Source: Egicoccus sp035462025 (GTDB lineage Bacteria > Actinomycetota > Nitriliruptoria > Nitriliruptorales > Nitriliruptoraceae). From it: DNA of 33,533 nucleotides. Positions 13,996 to 22,442 of this stretch are shown here, in pieces; within the stretch, counting starts at the first letter, position 1; each line of letters opens with the position of its first letter. Location of the stretch: the NCBI GenBank assembly GCA_035462025.1, contig DATHUR010000188.1:1-33533 (forward strand). Reading direction: 5' to 3'. The translations under genes and the position numbers were made by a program. The notes beneath the pieces were generated by a model, which did not search any database, was not told the DNA's origin, and saw only the letters and a list, made by a program, of their open reading frames with translations.

Positions 13996-15186
13996 GTGTC
14001 CCTGTCGCGTCGCATCAGCGAGATGGAAGCCTCTCCGACCATGGCCGTCGACGCCAAGGCGAAGGCGCTCAAGGCCGCCGGCGAACCGGTCATCGGTTTC
14101 GGTGCGGGCGAGCCCGATTTCCCCACGCCGGCGAACATCGTCGAGGCGGCCCAGCGGGCCGCGAAGGACCCCGCGAGCCACCGCTACTCCCCCGCCGCCG
14201 GGCTGCCCGCGCTGCGCGAAGCCATCGTGACCAAGGCGGCCGCCGACAGTGGACTGCAGGCCGACGCGGCGGGCGTCACGATCACCAACGGGGGCAAGCA
14301 CGCGCTCTACAACGTCTTCATGACGCTGCTCGACCCGGGTGACGAGGTGCTGATCCCCGCGCCGTACTGGGTCAGCTACCCCGAGCAGGTCAAGCTGGCC
14401 GACGGCGTGCCGGTCGCGGTGCCGACCACGAAGGACACCGGCTTCCGTGCCAGCGTCGAGGTGCTCGAGCAGCACCGGACGGCCCGTACGAAGGTGCTCG
14501 TGTTCGTGTCGCCGTCGAACCCGACCGGGGCCGTCTACCCGGCCGACGAGATCGCGGCCGTCGGTCGCTGGGCCGCCGAACACGGCATCTGGGTCGTCAC
14601 CGACGAGATCTACCAGTACCTCGTCTACGGCGACGCCGAATTCGCCTCGCTTCCCGTCGTCGCACCCGAGGCCGTCGAACGCACCGTGGTCGTCAGCGGC
14701 GTCGCCAAGACCTATGCGATGACGGGCTGGCGCGTCGGCTGGTCGATCGCGCCGCTCGAGGTCGCCAAGGGCATCAACAAGCTGCAGAGCCAGGTCACCT
14801 CGAACGTGGCCAACGTCTCGCAACTCGCGGCGCTCGAGGCGCTCACCGGGCCGCAGGACGCGGTGGCCGAGATGCGTGCCGCGTTCGACCGGCGCCGGCG
14901 CACCGCGGTCGAGTTGCTCTCGGCCATCGACGGCGTCGAGGTGGTCGAGCCCGAAGGCGCGTTCTACGTGTTCCCGTCCTTCGAGGGCGCGCTCGGTCGC
15001 GAGTACGCCGGACGGCGGGTCGACACGACACTGCAGTTGGCGGAGGTACTGCTCGAGGAGGCCAAGGTGGCCCTGGTGCCCGGTGAGGCGTTCGGGGCAC
15101 CCGGCTACGCCCGGCTGTCGTACGCGCTCGGCGACAACGACCTCGCCGAGGGCATCGGCAGGATCGGCGACTTCCTCGCCCGCTGA
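13996..15186 (+). CDS. aspC: Class I pyridoxal-phosphate aminotransferase (aspartate aminotransferase type), 396 aa
   Basis: Probably transfers amino groups between aspartate and 2-oxoglutarate. It matches the Ib aspartate aminotransferase subgroup: GFGAGEPDFPTPANIVEAA (34-52), ITNGGKHALYNVFMTLLDPGDEVLIP, PYWVSYPEQVKLADG, SPSNPTGAVY with Asn175, VTDEIYQYLVY with Asp203, and the PLP lysine Lys238 in SGVAKTYAMTGWRVGW. Substrate range in this subgroup varies and includes prephenate, so the symbol is provisional. The GTG start at 13996 gives the family's usual opening SLSRRISEMEASPTMAV; the ribosome binding site is weak (GAAGCGAG). A TAGGCT -10-like hexamer lies about 45 bases upstream in the 132-base spacer shared with serC. 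Confidence 0.88.
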   Translation: MSLSRRISEMEASPTMAVDAKAKALKAAGEPVIGFGAGEPDFPTPANIVEAAQRAAKDPASHRYSPAAGLPALREAIVTKAAADSGLQADAAGVTITNGGKHALYNVFMTLLDPGDEVLIPAPYWVSYPEQVKLADGVPVAVPTTKDTGFRASVEVLEQHRTARTKVLVFVSPSNPTGAVYPADEIAAVGRWAAEHGIWVVTDEIYQYLVYGDAEFASLPVVAPEAVERTVVVSGVAKTYAMTGWRVGWSIAPLEVAKGINKLQSQVTSNVANVSQLAALEALTGPQDAVAEMRAAFDRRRRTAVELLSAIDGVEVVEPEGAFYVFPSFEGALGREYAGRRVDTTLQLAEVLLEEAKVALVPGEAFGAPGYARLSYALGDNDLAEGIGRIGDFLAR

Positions 15187-15192
15187 CCGACG

Positions 15193-15213
15193 CCGCCGCA
15201 GACCAGCCGGCGG
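15193..15213. terminator. Hairpin between convergent genes
   Basis: CCGCCG (15193-15198) pairs with CGGCGG (15208-15213) across a nine-base loop, filling most of the 28-base space between the aminotransferase and the small membrane protein gene. Confidence 0.35.
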
Positions 15214-15214
15214 A

Positions 15215-15403
15215 CTACGCCTCCGGCCCGTGCTGGTCCGGTCGGGCGACGTGACGCACCAGCGGCCAGGCGAGGACGCCAGCGAGCCATGCCCTGGCGG
15301 CCGGCACACCGGCGCGCCGCAACAGCAGCGCGGCGCGGAGACCCATGCCCAGGTAGACGAGCAGGCCGAGCACCACGGCCGCGATCAGCCAGTTGCCCGT
15401 CAT
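15215..15403 (-). CDS. Small membrane protein, 62 aa, coupled to the nucleoside permease
   Basis: Unrecognised. The ATG at 15403 overlaps the TGA of the upstream permease gene (ATGA), so it is translationally coupled as the last gene of the ABC operon. Residues about 3-27 form a clear membrane segment (NWLIAAVVLGLLVYLGMGLRA) followed by LLLRRAG and a second, shorter hydrophobic part (ARAWLAGVLAWPLV) and a polar end (ARPDQHGPEA). The coupled start and normal codon use argue that it is real. It could be an accessory subunit of the transporter; that is inference. Confidence 0.6.
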   Translation of the reverse strand: MTGNWLIAAVVLGLLVYLGMGLRAALLLRRAGVPAARAWLAGVLAWPLVRHVARPDQHGPEA

Positions 15404-16650
15404 TCCTTCTCGTAGGGTTGGCCGTCCGCCGCTGGCGCGCGCAGGCGCCCCATCAAGCCGGCCACCACGAAGATGGTGACGATGTAGGGGATGGTCAGCA
15501 ACAGCGAGGACGGCACGCCGGTGCTGAGCAACTGCAGTGCCGAGGCCATCGCCGTGGCGAACCCGAACAACAGCGCCGCGCCGAAGGCACCGAGCGGGCT
15601 GTAGCGCCCGACCAGCAGGGCAGCCAGCGCGATGAAGCCGCGGCCACCCGTCATCTCGCGGCTGAACGATCCGACCGAGTCGAGGGTGAACCACGCACCG
15701 CCCATGCCGGCGAGGACGCCGCCGTACAGCACGGCCTTCCAGCGGGTCGGGATGACCGGGATGCCCACGGTGTCGGCGGCGCGCGGCTTCTCGCCGACCG
15801 CGCGCAGGCGCAGACCCCACCGGGTCCGGAACAGCGCGAACTGGAGCCAGATCACCGCGATGAGCATCGCGAACGTCAGCGGTGTCGCCGTGAACAGCAG
15901 CGGCCCGACGACCGGGATCTCGCTGAGGCCGGGGATGGCCCACGACCCGAAACGCGGCGGGCGGTTGAGCCCGGCCGAACCGGACAGGACCTGGCTGGTC
16001 AGGAACGAGGTCAGGCCGGTCGCGAACACGATCAGCACGACACCGGAGACGATCTGGTCGGCCTTGAACGTGATCGACAGGCCGGCCAGCATCGCCGCGA
16101 TCAGGACGCCGGCCGCGATGCCGCCGAGCAGGCCGATCCACGAACTCGACGTGACGCTGCCGACGACCGCGCCGGTGAACGCCGCCGCAAGGAACTGGCC
16201 CTCGATGGCGATGTTGATCACACCGGCCCGCTCCCCCAGCACGCCGGCGAGCGCGCCGAAGGCGATCGGCGTGGCCGAGAACAGCGTCGAGCGCAGCAGG
16301 CCGATCAGCGACAGCGACTGCTCGGCCGCGGCCCAGGTCAGGAAGGCGAACACGAACAGGCCGGTCGCGAGGCCCAGTACGAGCAGTGCCCGTTCGCCGA
16401 ACCCGCGCACGAGCATGTAGGCGGCCAGGGCGAGCACGACCACCCCGAGGATGGTCACGGTCGGGAACACCGACACGCGCAGGGGCGGGACACCGCCGCG
16501 CGTGGCGTCGACGATGAAGCGCGCCGTCGACCCCCCGGAACCCGGCGCGAAGAAGCCGAGCATCACGGCGGCGAGCAGCAGCGAGAACAGGCCGAACCGG
16601 AGGTTGCGGCGGCGGATGACGGCTTCGCTGTGGACGGCGACGGCGCTCAC
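15400..16650 (-). CDS. Nucleoside-type ABC transporter permease (second permease), 416 aa
   Basis: Inner-membrane channel subunit of a BMP-type nucleoside/simple-sugar importer (BPD_transp_2 family, like BmpC/NupQ). About ten hydrophobic segments are visible. The family motif GERAGVINIAIEGQFLAAAFTGAVVG occurs near residue 134, with the EAA-like region RLRAVGEKPRAADTVGIPV near 285. The GTG at 16650 overlaps the stop of the preceding permease gene (GTGA), so the two are coupled; the first residues are polar (VSAVAVHSEAVIRRRN) before the first membrane helix. A long hydrophobic domain of about 100 residues precedes the canonical core, as in other actinobacterial members. Confidence 0.87.
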   Translation of the reverse strand: MSAVAVHSEAVIRRRNLRFGLFSLLLAAVMLGFFAPGSGGSTARFIVDATRGGVPPLRVSVFPTVTILGVVVLALAAYMLVRGFGERALLVLGLATGLFVFAFLTWAAAEQSLSLIGLLRSTLFSATPIAFGALAGVLGERAGVINIAIEGQFLAAAFTGAVVGSVTSSSWIGLLGGIAAGVLIAAMLAGLSITFKADQIVSGVVLIVFATGLTSFLTSQVLSGSAGLNRPPRFGSWAIPGLSEIPVVGPLLFTATPLTFAMLIAVIWLQFALFRTRWGLRLRAVGEKPRAADTVGIPVIPTRWKAVLYGGVLAGMGGAWFTLDSVGSFSREMTGGRGFIALAALLVGRYSPLGAFGAALLFGFATAMASALQLLSTGVPSSLLLTIPYIVTIFVVAGLMGRLRAPAADGQPYEKE

Positions 16651-17921
16651 GAGCCCCACCCCTTGGCGATCTGACCGGTTCCGGTGTCCGCCGTACGGAT
16701 GCGGTAGATGGCCCGTACGAGGCCCGGCGCGGCGATGAACACGATGATGAGGGCCTGGATGACCACGACCAGGTCGAGCGAGGTGCCCGTCGATGCCTGC
16801 ATCGTGCGGCCGCCGGAGCGCAACGCGCCGAACAGCAGACCGGCCGCCACGGTCCCGCCGACGCCACCGCGGCCCAGCAGGGCGACGGTGATGCCGTCGA
16901 AGCCGAGGCCGGCCGAGAAGCCCGGCGTGATGCGCTGGTGGATCCCGAGGATCTCGGCCGCACCGCCGGCGCCGGCCAGCGCGCCGCCCAGGGCCATGGC
17001 GAGGATCACGGCCTTGCGAGGATTCATGCCGGCCACGGTTGCGGCGATGGGGTTCTGACCGACCGCGTTGATCTCGAAGCCGCGGGTGGAGCGCTCGAGG
17101 AACCAGAACATCACGACCGCGGCCAGGATCGCCAGCAGCAGGCCGTAGTTGACCCGTTGACCGGTCAGGAACGGCAGCCGCGGCAGTTCGGCCGCGTCGG
17201 CCACCGACTTCGAGATCGGGTCGGTGCGGTCGGGGCGCCGGAACAGCGCGGTGGTGAGCAGGAAGTTGGTGCCCAGGATCGCGATGTTGTTGAGCATGAT
17301 GGTCGTGATGACCTCGTGTGCTCCTGTACGCGCCTTGAGGATGCCCGGCAACCACCCGTAGGCGAAGCCGCCGACGATGCCGGCCAGCACGGCCAGCGGC
17401 AGGTGGACGACCAACGGCAGCCCGTCGAACGAGAAGCCGACCAACGCGGCGGCCAGGCCACCGGCGATCAGCTGGCCCTCGGCACCGATGTTGAACAACC
17501 CGGCCCGCAGCGGGATGGCGACGGCGAGGCCGGTCAGGATCAGCGGCGTCGCGGCCACCAGCGTCTCGGAGATCTGGCCGACGCCGCCCACCGAGCCGCG
17601 CAGCAGCGCCCAGTAGGCCCCGCCGACCGCGCTCCAGGCGGCCGAGAAGGTGTCCGAAGGGCGCGAGGTGAAGTAGCCCAGTGCCTCGCGCGTCGCTTCG
17701 TCGGAGAGCACGATCACCAGGGCGCCGACGACCAGCGCGCTGAAGATGGCCAGCAGCGTGGTCAGCACGCTCGCGCCGGTCACGGCCCGGACGAGACGCT
17801 GGCTGACCGAGGCGTCGAGCGTGGCCGTGGGGGTCACCTGGTCGCGTTCGGCTGCCGCCTTGACCTCGTCGTCGAGCGGTTCACCCGGTTCGGCGGGCGG
17901 CGGCGGGGAGTGGTCGCTCAC
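16647..17921 (-). CDS. Nucleoside-type ABC transporter permease (first permease), 424 aa
   Basis: Partner permease of the same importer (BPD_transp_2 family, like BmpB/NupP). The N-terminus carries a polar, proline- and acid-rich cytoplasmic stretch of about 45 residues before the first membrane helix (SVLTTLLAIFSALVVGALVIVL). Diagnostic motifs are IPLRAGLFNIGAEGQLIAGG, the conserved GAHEVITTIMLNN, and AVGQNPIAATVAGMNPRKAVILAMALGGALAGAGGAAEI. The GTG at 17921 lies five bases after the ATPase stop codon and is preceded by AAGGGAG nine bases upstream; a GTG/ATG farther up at 17963 would overlap the ATPase gene. Its stop overlaps the next permease start. Confidence 0.87.
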   Translation of the reverse strand: MSDHSPPPPAEPGEPLDDEVKAAAERDQVTPTATLDASVSQRLVRAVTGASVLTTLLAIFSALVVGALVIVLSDEATREALGYFTSRPSDTFSAAWSAVGGAYWALLRGSVGGVGQISETLVAATPLILTGLAVAIPLRAGLFNIGAEGQLIAGGLAAALVGFSFDGLPLVVHLPLAVLAGIVGGFAYGWLPGILKARTGAHEVITTIMLNNIAILGTNFLLTTALFRRPDRTDPISKSVADAAELPRLPFLTGQRVNYGLLLAILAAVVMFWFLERSTRGFEINAVGQNPIAATVAGMNPRKAVILAMALGGALAGAGGAAEILGIHQRITPGFSAGLGFDGITVALLGRGGVGGTVAAGLLFGALRSGGRTMQASTGTSLDLVVVIQALIIVFIAAPGLVRAIYRIRTADTGTGQIAKGWGS

Positions 17922-17925
17922 CGGT

Positions 17926-19455
17926 TCAGGCTCCCTTCCGGAGGGCTTCGTCTGGCGACGCACCGGCCATCATCAGGCCGACGGCGTCCTTGGAGATCGG
18001 GGTCGGGAACGGGCCGAGCAACTTGCCGCGGAACATCACCGCGACACGGTCGGCCAGGGCGAGCACCTCGTCGAGTTCGGACGAGACCACCACGACGGCC
18101 GTGCCCTCGTCGCGCTTGGCGACCAGACGGGCGTGGATGTGTTCGATCGAGCCGACGTCGACGCCGCGGGTCGGCTGCGCGACCACCAACAGGTCGAGGT
18201 CGCGCTGGAACTCGCGGGCGACGACCACCTTCTGCTGGTTGCCGCCCGACAGCGACCCGGCGCTGGTCTGGATCGACGGGGTGCGCACGTCGAAGTCGGC
18301 GACCAGCCGCCGGGCGTTGTCCTCGATGGCCCCGAAGTCCAGCGCGCCGCGCCTGGCGAACGGTTCGGCGTCCCACAGGTCCAGCACGAGGTTCTCGGCG
18401 ATCGAGAAGCCGGCAACCAGGCCCTCGCTGGTGCGGTCCTCGGGCACATGACCGACGCCCGAGCGCAGGACCTGTTTGCGGGTCAGTCCGGCGATGGACC
18501 GCCCCGACAGGCTGATCTCGCCCTCGAAGCCGTGCTCGAGGCCGGTGATGGCACGCACCAGCGCCGACTGGCCGTTGCCCTCGACACCGGCGACGGCGAG
18601 GATCTCGCCGCGTCGGACCTCGAGGTCGACGTGGTCGACCACGGCCTTGCCGGCGACGTTGCGCACGACCAGGTCACGGATGTCGAGGACCGCCTCGCCG
18701 GGCGTGGCCTCGGGTCGGTCGACGGTCAGGTCGACCGGGCGGCCGACCATCAGGTCGGCGAGGTCCTGTTCGCTGGCGGTGCGCGGGTCGGCGGTGCCCA
18801 CGATCCTGCCGCGACGCAGCACCGAGACCCGGTCGACGAGTTGGCGGTGCTCGCGCAGCTTGTGGGAGATGAAGATGGCCGAACGGCCCTCCTCGGCCAC
18901 GAACGCGCGGACGGCCTCGAACAGGTCGTCGGCCTCCTGCGGCGTGAGCACGGCGGTCGGCTCGTCGAGGATCAGCAACCGCGCCTCGCGGTAGAGCGCC
19001 TTGAGGATCTCGACGCGCTGCTGCAGCCCGACGGGCAGGTCCTCGATGACGGCGTCGGGATCGACCGGCAGGCCGCTGCTCTCGGCGAGTTCGCGCACGG
19101 CCTCGCTCGCGGACGCGCGGTCGAGGCGACCGAGCCCACGGGTGCGCTCGACGCCGAGCGTGATGTTCTCGGCGACGGTGAACACCGGCACCAGCATGAA
19201 GTGCTGGTGCACCATGCCGATCCCGGCCGCGATCGCGTCACCCGGCCCGGCGAAGTGGACGGGCTGACCGTCGATGAGGACCTCGCCCTCGTCGGCCGAG
19301 TACAGCCCGTAGAGGATGTTCATCAGCGTCGACTTGCCGGCACCGTTCTCGCCGAGCAGGCCGTGGATCTCGCCGGGCTCGACCGTCAGGTCGACGTGGT
19401 CGTTGGCCACCACGCCCGGGAAGCGCTTGGTGATGCCACGCAGTTCGAGACGCAC
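17926..19455 (-). CDS. Nucleoside/simple-sugar ABC transporter, double ATP-binding protein, 509 aa
   Basis: Fused pair of ATPase domains of the RbsA/NupO type. Domain one: Walker A GENGAGKST (35-43), signature-like LPVGLQQRVEILKAL and Walker B LLILDEPTAVL. Domain two: a changed Walker A, GVEGNGQSAL, signature LSGGNQQKVVVAREF and LLVVAQPTRGVDVG, where the usual Glu of Walker B is Gln. Asymmetric ATPase sites like this are normal for the family: only the first site is expected to hydrolyse ATP. The GTG at 19455 has GAAGGGA eight bases upstream. It lies between the lipoprotein gene and the permeases, separated from the former by a strong hairpin. Confidence 0.93.
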   Translation of the reverse strand: MRLELRGITKRFPGVVANDHVDLTVEPGEIHGLLGENGAGKSTLMNILYGLYSADEGEVLIDGQPVHFAGPGDAIAAGIGMVHQHFMLVPVFTVAENITLGVERTRGLGRLDRASASEAVRELAESSGLPVDPDAVIEDLPVGLQQRVEILKALYREARLLILDEPTAVLTPQEADDLFEAVRAFVAEEGRSAIFISHKLREHRQLVDRVSVLRRGRIVGTADPRTASEQDLADLMVGRPVDLTVDRPEATPGEAVLDIRDLVVRNVAGKAVVDHVDLEVRRGEILAVAGVEGNGQSALVRAITGLEHGFEGEISLSGRSIAGLTRKQVLRSGVGHVPEDRTSEGLVAGFSIAENLVLDLWDAEPFARRGALDFGAIEDNARRLVADFDVRTPSIQTSAGSLSGGNQQKVVVAREFQRDLDLLVVAQPTRGVDVGSIEHIHARLVAKRDEGTAVVVVSSELDEVLALADRVAVMFRGKLLGPFPTPISKDAVGLMMAGASPDEALRKGA

Positions 19456-19504
19456 TTCGCCGGTCCCTTCTCACACCGCCACGGCGTGGGGCTCAACTTG
19501 CGAG

Positions 19505-19536
19505 CGGGGAGGGTGCCACAGCTGACACCCTCCCCG
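19505..19536 (-). terminator. Intercistronic 11-bp hairpin between lipoprotein and ATPase genes
   Basis: CGGGGAGGGTG (19505-19515) pairs perfectly with CACCCTCCCCG (19526-19536) around a ten-base loop. It lies inside the operon, in the 122-base gap after the solute-binding protein gene, and has no U-run. It probably causes partial termination or protects the upstream message so that the binding protein is made in excess. Confidence 0.6.
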
Positions 19537-19577
19537 TGCGGCCGAAGCGCCTGGCCCCGGCCGCCGAACGACCCTAC

Positions 19578-20717
19578 TTACGGGGTCGTCTCGAGCTCAC
19601 CGGCGATGATCTGCTCGCGCAGACCGTCGAGTTCCTCCTGCAGACCTTCGGGCAGCTCGGCCTCGAAGTCATGGAACGGCGCGAGCGCGACACCCTCGTT
19701 CTCGAGCGTGCCGACGTAGTCACCGCCCGCGAAGGACCCGTCGAGCGCGGCCTGGATGGCGTCGAAGACCGCGACGTCCATCTGCTTCATGACCGAGGTG
19801 AACATGATGTCGCCGAAGTCGGTCGACTCGTAGCCGTCGGTGTCGACCCAGATCAGCACGCCCTCGCCGCGGTCCTGGATGGCCGCCGCCGAGCCGCCAC
19901 CGACCGGGCCGGCAACCGGCAGGATGATGTCGGCGCCGTTGTCCATCAGCGTCTCGGTCACGCTACGGCCGAGGTCGAGCGAGGAGAAGTCGTTGGTGAA
20001 CTGGCCGTCGGAACCGTCCCAGCCCAGTACCTGGACGTCGGTCCCCTTCTGCTCGTTGTGGTAGTTCACGCCGGCGAGGAACCCGTCCATGAAGATGGTG
20101 ACGGTGGGGATGTTGAGACCACCGTAGGTACCGACGGTGCCGGTCTCGGTGTAGGCGGCGGCGGCGTAGCCGGCCAGGAACGCGGCCTCGGAGGTGTTGA
20201 AGGTCAGGCCGAGCACGTTGTCGTAGCTCGTCGAGAAGTCCTCGCCGAAGGCGTTGGCGTAGTCGACGATCGCGAACTTCTGGTCGGGGTTGGCCTCGGC
20301 GGCCTCGCCGGTCACCTCGGCGAGCAGGAAGCCCACCGGGATGATGATGTCGCAGCCCTGGCTGGTGAAGGCCTGCATGTTGGGCTGGAAGTCGGTCTCG
20401 GACTGCGACTCGAGGTAGTCGACCTGGATGCCCAGTTCCGACTCGGCGCGAAGCAGACCGTTGTAGGCGGTCTCGTTGAACGAGCCGTCGTCGATGCCGC
20501 CCTGGTCGGTGATCATGCAGGCGCGGAAGTCGGCGTTGTCGGCGGTCTCTTCGGGTTCCTCGGACTCTTCCTCGGTGGCTTCGCCCTCGGTCTCCTCTTC
20601 GGTCGCCTCGGGCTCCTCGGATGCCTCCGGCGTCTCCTCTTCGGGAGCATCGCCACAGGCCGTGAGCACGAGTGCGCCCACGACAGCGGCCGCGAACATG
20701 CGGCGGGTGGTCTTCAT
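19578..20717 (-). CDS. BMP-family solute-binding lipoprotein, 379 aa
   Basis: Extracytoplasmic receptor of the importer, of the basic membrane protein (PnrA/BmpA) family that binds nucleosides. A lipoprotein signal ends in the lipobox VLTAC with Cys21 as the lipidation site. An acidic linker of about 40 residues rich in Glu, Thr and Pro follows (23-60), then the binding fold starts at FRACMITDQGGIDDGSFNETAY. Further family segments are QGCDIIIPVGF, LTFNTSEAAFLAGYAAA and VGTYGGLNIPTVTIFMDGF. The ATG at 20717 has AGGA seven bases upstream. A TACGCT -10-like hexamer at 20861-20866 (minus strand) would give a leader of about 137 bases. Nucleoside specificity is inferred from family and operon. 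Confidence 0.9.
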   Translation of the reverse strand: MKTTRRMFAAAVVGALVLTACGDAPEEETPEASEEPEATEEETEGEATEEESEEPEETADNADFRACMITDQGGIDDGSFNETAYNGLLRAESELGIQVDYLESQSETDFQPNMQAFTSQGCDIIIPVGFLLAEVTGEAAEANPDQKFAIVDYANAFGEDFSTSYDNVLGLTFNTSEAAFLAGYAAAAYTETGTVGTYGGLNIPTVTIFMDGFLAGVNYHNEQKGTDVQVLGWDGSDGQFTNDFSSLDLGRSVTETLMDNGADIILPVAGPVGGGSAAAIQDRGEGVLIWVDTDGYESTDFGDIMFTSVMKQMDVAVFDAIQAALDGSFAGGDYVGTLENEGVALAPFHDFEAELPEGLQEELDGLREQIIAGELETTP

Positions 20718-20860
20718 GGAGTTTCCTGTCCTTCCCTGCCGGGAGGGTTTCTCACCGGCGTCCGGGGATCGAGTCGCGAAAGCAGACGTCGCCGGGCTGG
20801 GCGTATGCCGTCCCGGATCGGGCACGGCGAACCCGCGGTGGGCCTCGACGGCCGCCCCGT

Positions 20861-20866
20861 CAGCGT
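20861..20866 (-). promoter_or_regulatory. Putative -10 (TACGCT) of the BMP importer operon
   Basis: On the minus strand TACGCT fits TAnnnT within TAGTACGCT. The predicted leader to the ATG at 20717 is about 137 bases. I looked for a purine-riboswitch core there and did not recognise one. Confidence 0.3.
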
Positions 20867-20924
20867 ACTACTCGGCTCGTAGGGCGCGCACGAGGTTCGA
20901 CGGGTCGAGCGGCGAACGCTCCCG

Positions 20925-21422
20925 TCAGACGAAGTAGCGGATCTCGCCGCCCGAGGCCTGCACGACGGCGTGGACCGCCTCGTGCAGACGGGCGTGCAGG
21001 GACCGGAAGGCGGCCGTGTCGGCGTCCTCGGTCTCGTCGGTGGGATCCCCGCTCGGCGCCGGCGGCTCGGCGGTCACCAGGTCGGCGAAGGCGGCGTCCC
21101 AGTCGGCGAGGTGGGCCTGCCGTTCGAGGTGCAGCGCGGGTGCGTGCAGCAACGCCCGATCGAGGTCCTGGACGATGCTGAGCACGACATCGGTACTGGT
21201 GCGCACCCCCGGCTGCGACAGCAACCGCAGTGCCTGCAGTTTGCGCATCGCGAGGGCGGCGACCATCACCGGGTCGGAGAGTTCGGTGACGGCGGCATCG
21301 ATGTCGTGCAGCGACAGCGTGACACGTTCCGGCACGTCGAACCATGCGCGCAAGGTGTCGAAGAGCACCTCGGTCACGTCGTGAAGGGCGAGCAGCTCGT
21401 CCGGTTTCGGCAACGGTTCCAT
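20925..21422 (-). CDS. Hypothetical helical protein, 165 aa
   Basis: Not recognised. A soluble, mostly helical, acidic protein (LLALHDVTEVLFDTLRAWFDVPERVTLSLHDIDAAVTEL...) with no signal, membrane segment or Cys motif. Residues about 120-135 form a polar Pro/Asp/Glu linker (PAPSGDPTDETEDADT), dividing a larger N-terminal helical part from a short C-terminal helix ending SGGEIRYFV. The ATG at 21422 has GAGG ten bases upstream. It follows the gene at 21490 on the same strand, 67 bases away, so the two may be co-transcribed. Confidence 0.55.
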   Translation of the reverse strand: MEPLPKPDELLALHDVTEVLFDTLRAWFDVPERVTLSLHDIDAAVTELSDPVMVAALAMRKLQALRLLSQPGVRTSTDVVLSIVQDLDRALLHAPALHLERQAHLADWDAAFADLVTAEPPAPSGDPTDETEDADTAAFRSLHARLHEAVHAVVQASGGEIRYFV

Positions 21423-21489
21423 GGCGCATCGACCTCGAGCAAGCGGGACCGGGGCCCGCCCGGGTGCTGCGCAGCGGGGAGGCCGCAGC

Positions 21490-22377
21490 CTAGGGAGCCG
21501 AGCCGGCCGGCGACAGGTCCGGGCAGTCGACCCGATCACGGGCCGCGTCCGCGAGCGCGGCCAACTCCTGCGGGTCCGGGGTACGCCCGAGCGCCTCGAG
21601 CGACTCGCGGTCGACACACACCACGGTGCTGCTGCGTGCCCGTGCCTGTGCGCCGGGGGCGGTCGTACCGAACCGTTCGGTCGTGACCAGGACCGTCGGC
21701 GTCGTCTGCGACAGCAATTGGCGTACCAGCGGCCGGACGTCGGCATCGAACGCGTCGGCCTGTGCCGCGCGGACGTCGAAGGTCACCTGGTGTTCGGGCG
21801 CTGCCGCGCCGAGCGTGCGGAGCCGGCCGTAGCCGTCACGCAGCCGCCGCTGGCCGGTGAGCACCTGTTCGAGCCCTCGCTCGGCCGCGCCACGCAGTTC
21901 GTCGCCGCCGGTCGCGACACCGTCGACGTCGTCGGTGTCGGACGGGAACTCGAGGTCGTTGGTCTCCCAGGTCGACAGCGGCGCGAGACCGCTCCACACG
22001 TCGAGCCAGCCGCGGGCGACCAGTGCGACCGCGTCGGCGACCTCGCCGTCGGCGTCGTCGGCCGCCACGAACAGCGCGCGCAGGTCGGGTTCGACGGTGT
22101 CGAGGCGGGCACGCGCGGCGCCCGCGTCGCCCTCGAGACGGCCCCAGGTGGCGGTCGGGTCGATCTCGACGCCGGTCGGCGGTGGTGCCTCGGGCAGCGC
22201 CGACTCGAGTGCGGCGAGGTCGTCGAGCAACTGCTCGGGGCCTGCCACGGGCGTGGCGAGGGTGTCCGCCGAGACCTGCGCGGTGACGTCGGCGCCCGCG
22301 ACCCCTCCCCCGGTCAGGACCACGGCCAGGAGCACGCCGACACCGAGCAGCGCGAGAACCGCACTGACGAGCTTCAT
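21490..22377 (-). CDS. Hypothetical exported protein, 295 aa
   Basis: Not recognised. The first 30 residues are a signal peptide or anchor (MKLVSAVLALLGVGVLLAVVL, then GGGVAGADVTAQ). The mature part is acidic and helical, with Asp/Glu-rich segments (AADDADGEVADAVAL; EFPSDTDDVDGVATGGDEL) and two cysteines late in the chain (VVCVDRESL and DRVDCPDL), which could form a disulfide outside the cytoplasm. It follows ahcY on the same strand but is separated from it by a 13-bp hairpin terminator. The ATG at 22377 is preceded by GCAGGAGCCTCG, a good ribosome binding site. Confidence 0.55.
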   Translation of the reverse strand: MKLVSAVLALLGVGVLLAVVLTGGGVAGADVTAQVSADTLATPVAGPEQLLDDLAALESALPEAPPPTGVEIDPTATWGRLEGDAGAARARLDTVEPDLRALFVAADDADGEVADAVALVARGWLDVWSGLAPLSTWETNDLEFPSDTDDVDGVATGGDELRGAAERGLEQVLTGQRRLRDGYGRLRTLGAAAPEHQVTFDVRAAQADAFDADVRPLVRQLLSQTTPTVLVTTERFGTTAPGAQARARSSTVVCVDRESLEALGRTPDPQELAALADAARDRVDCPDLSPAGSAP

Positions 22378-22396
22378 CGAGGCTCCTGCATACGAC

Positions 22397-22427
22397 GACT
22401 GGCCGGGCCACGAGGGCCCGGCCAGTC
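22397..22427 (-). terminator. Perfect 13-bp hairpin terminator of ahcY
   Basis: GACTGGCCGGGCC (22397-22409) and GGCCCGGCCAGTC (22415-22427) pair perfectly around a five-base loop, starting 15 bases past the ahcY stop codon. No U-run follows. Confidence 0.8.
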
Positions 22428-22442
22428 CATCGGCATGACGGA

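Noticed and set aside
17926..19455. Second ATPase domain with damaged Walker motifs as a sign of gene decay
   Set aside because: The changed second site is normal for RbsA/NupO-type double ATPases.
17746..19719. Long plus-strand open frame opposite the ABC ATPase gene
   Set aside because: Composition (Asp/Val/Arg/Gln) is that of the reverse complement of a real gene; the minus-strand ATPase has all family motifs.
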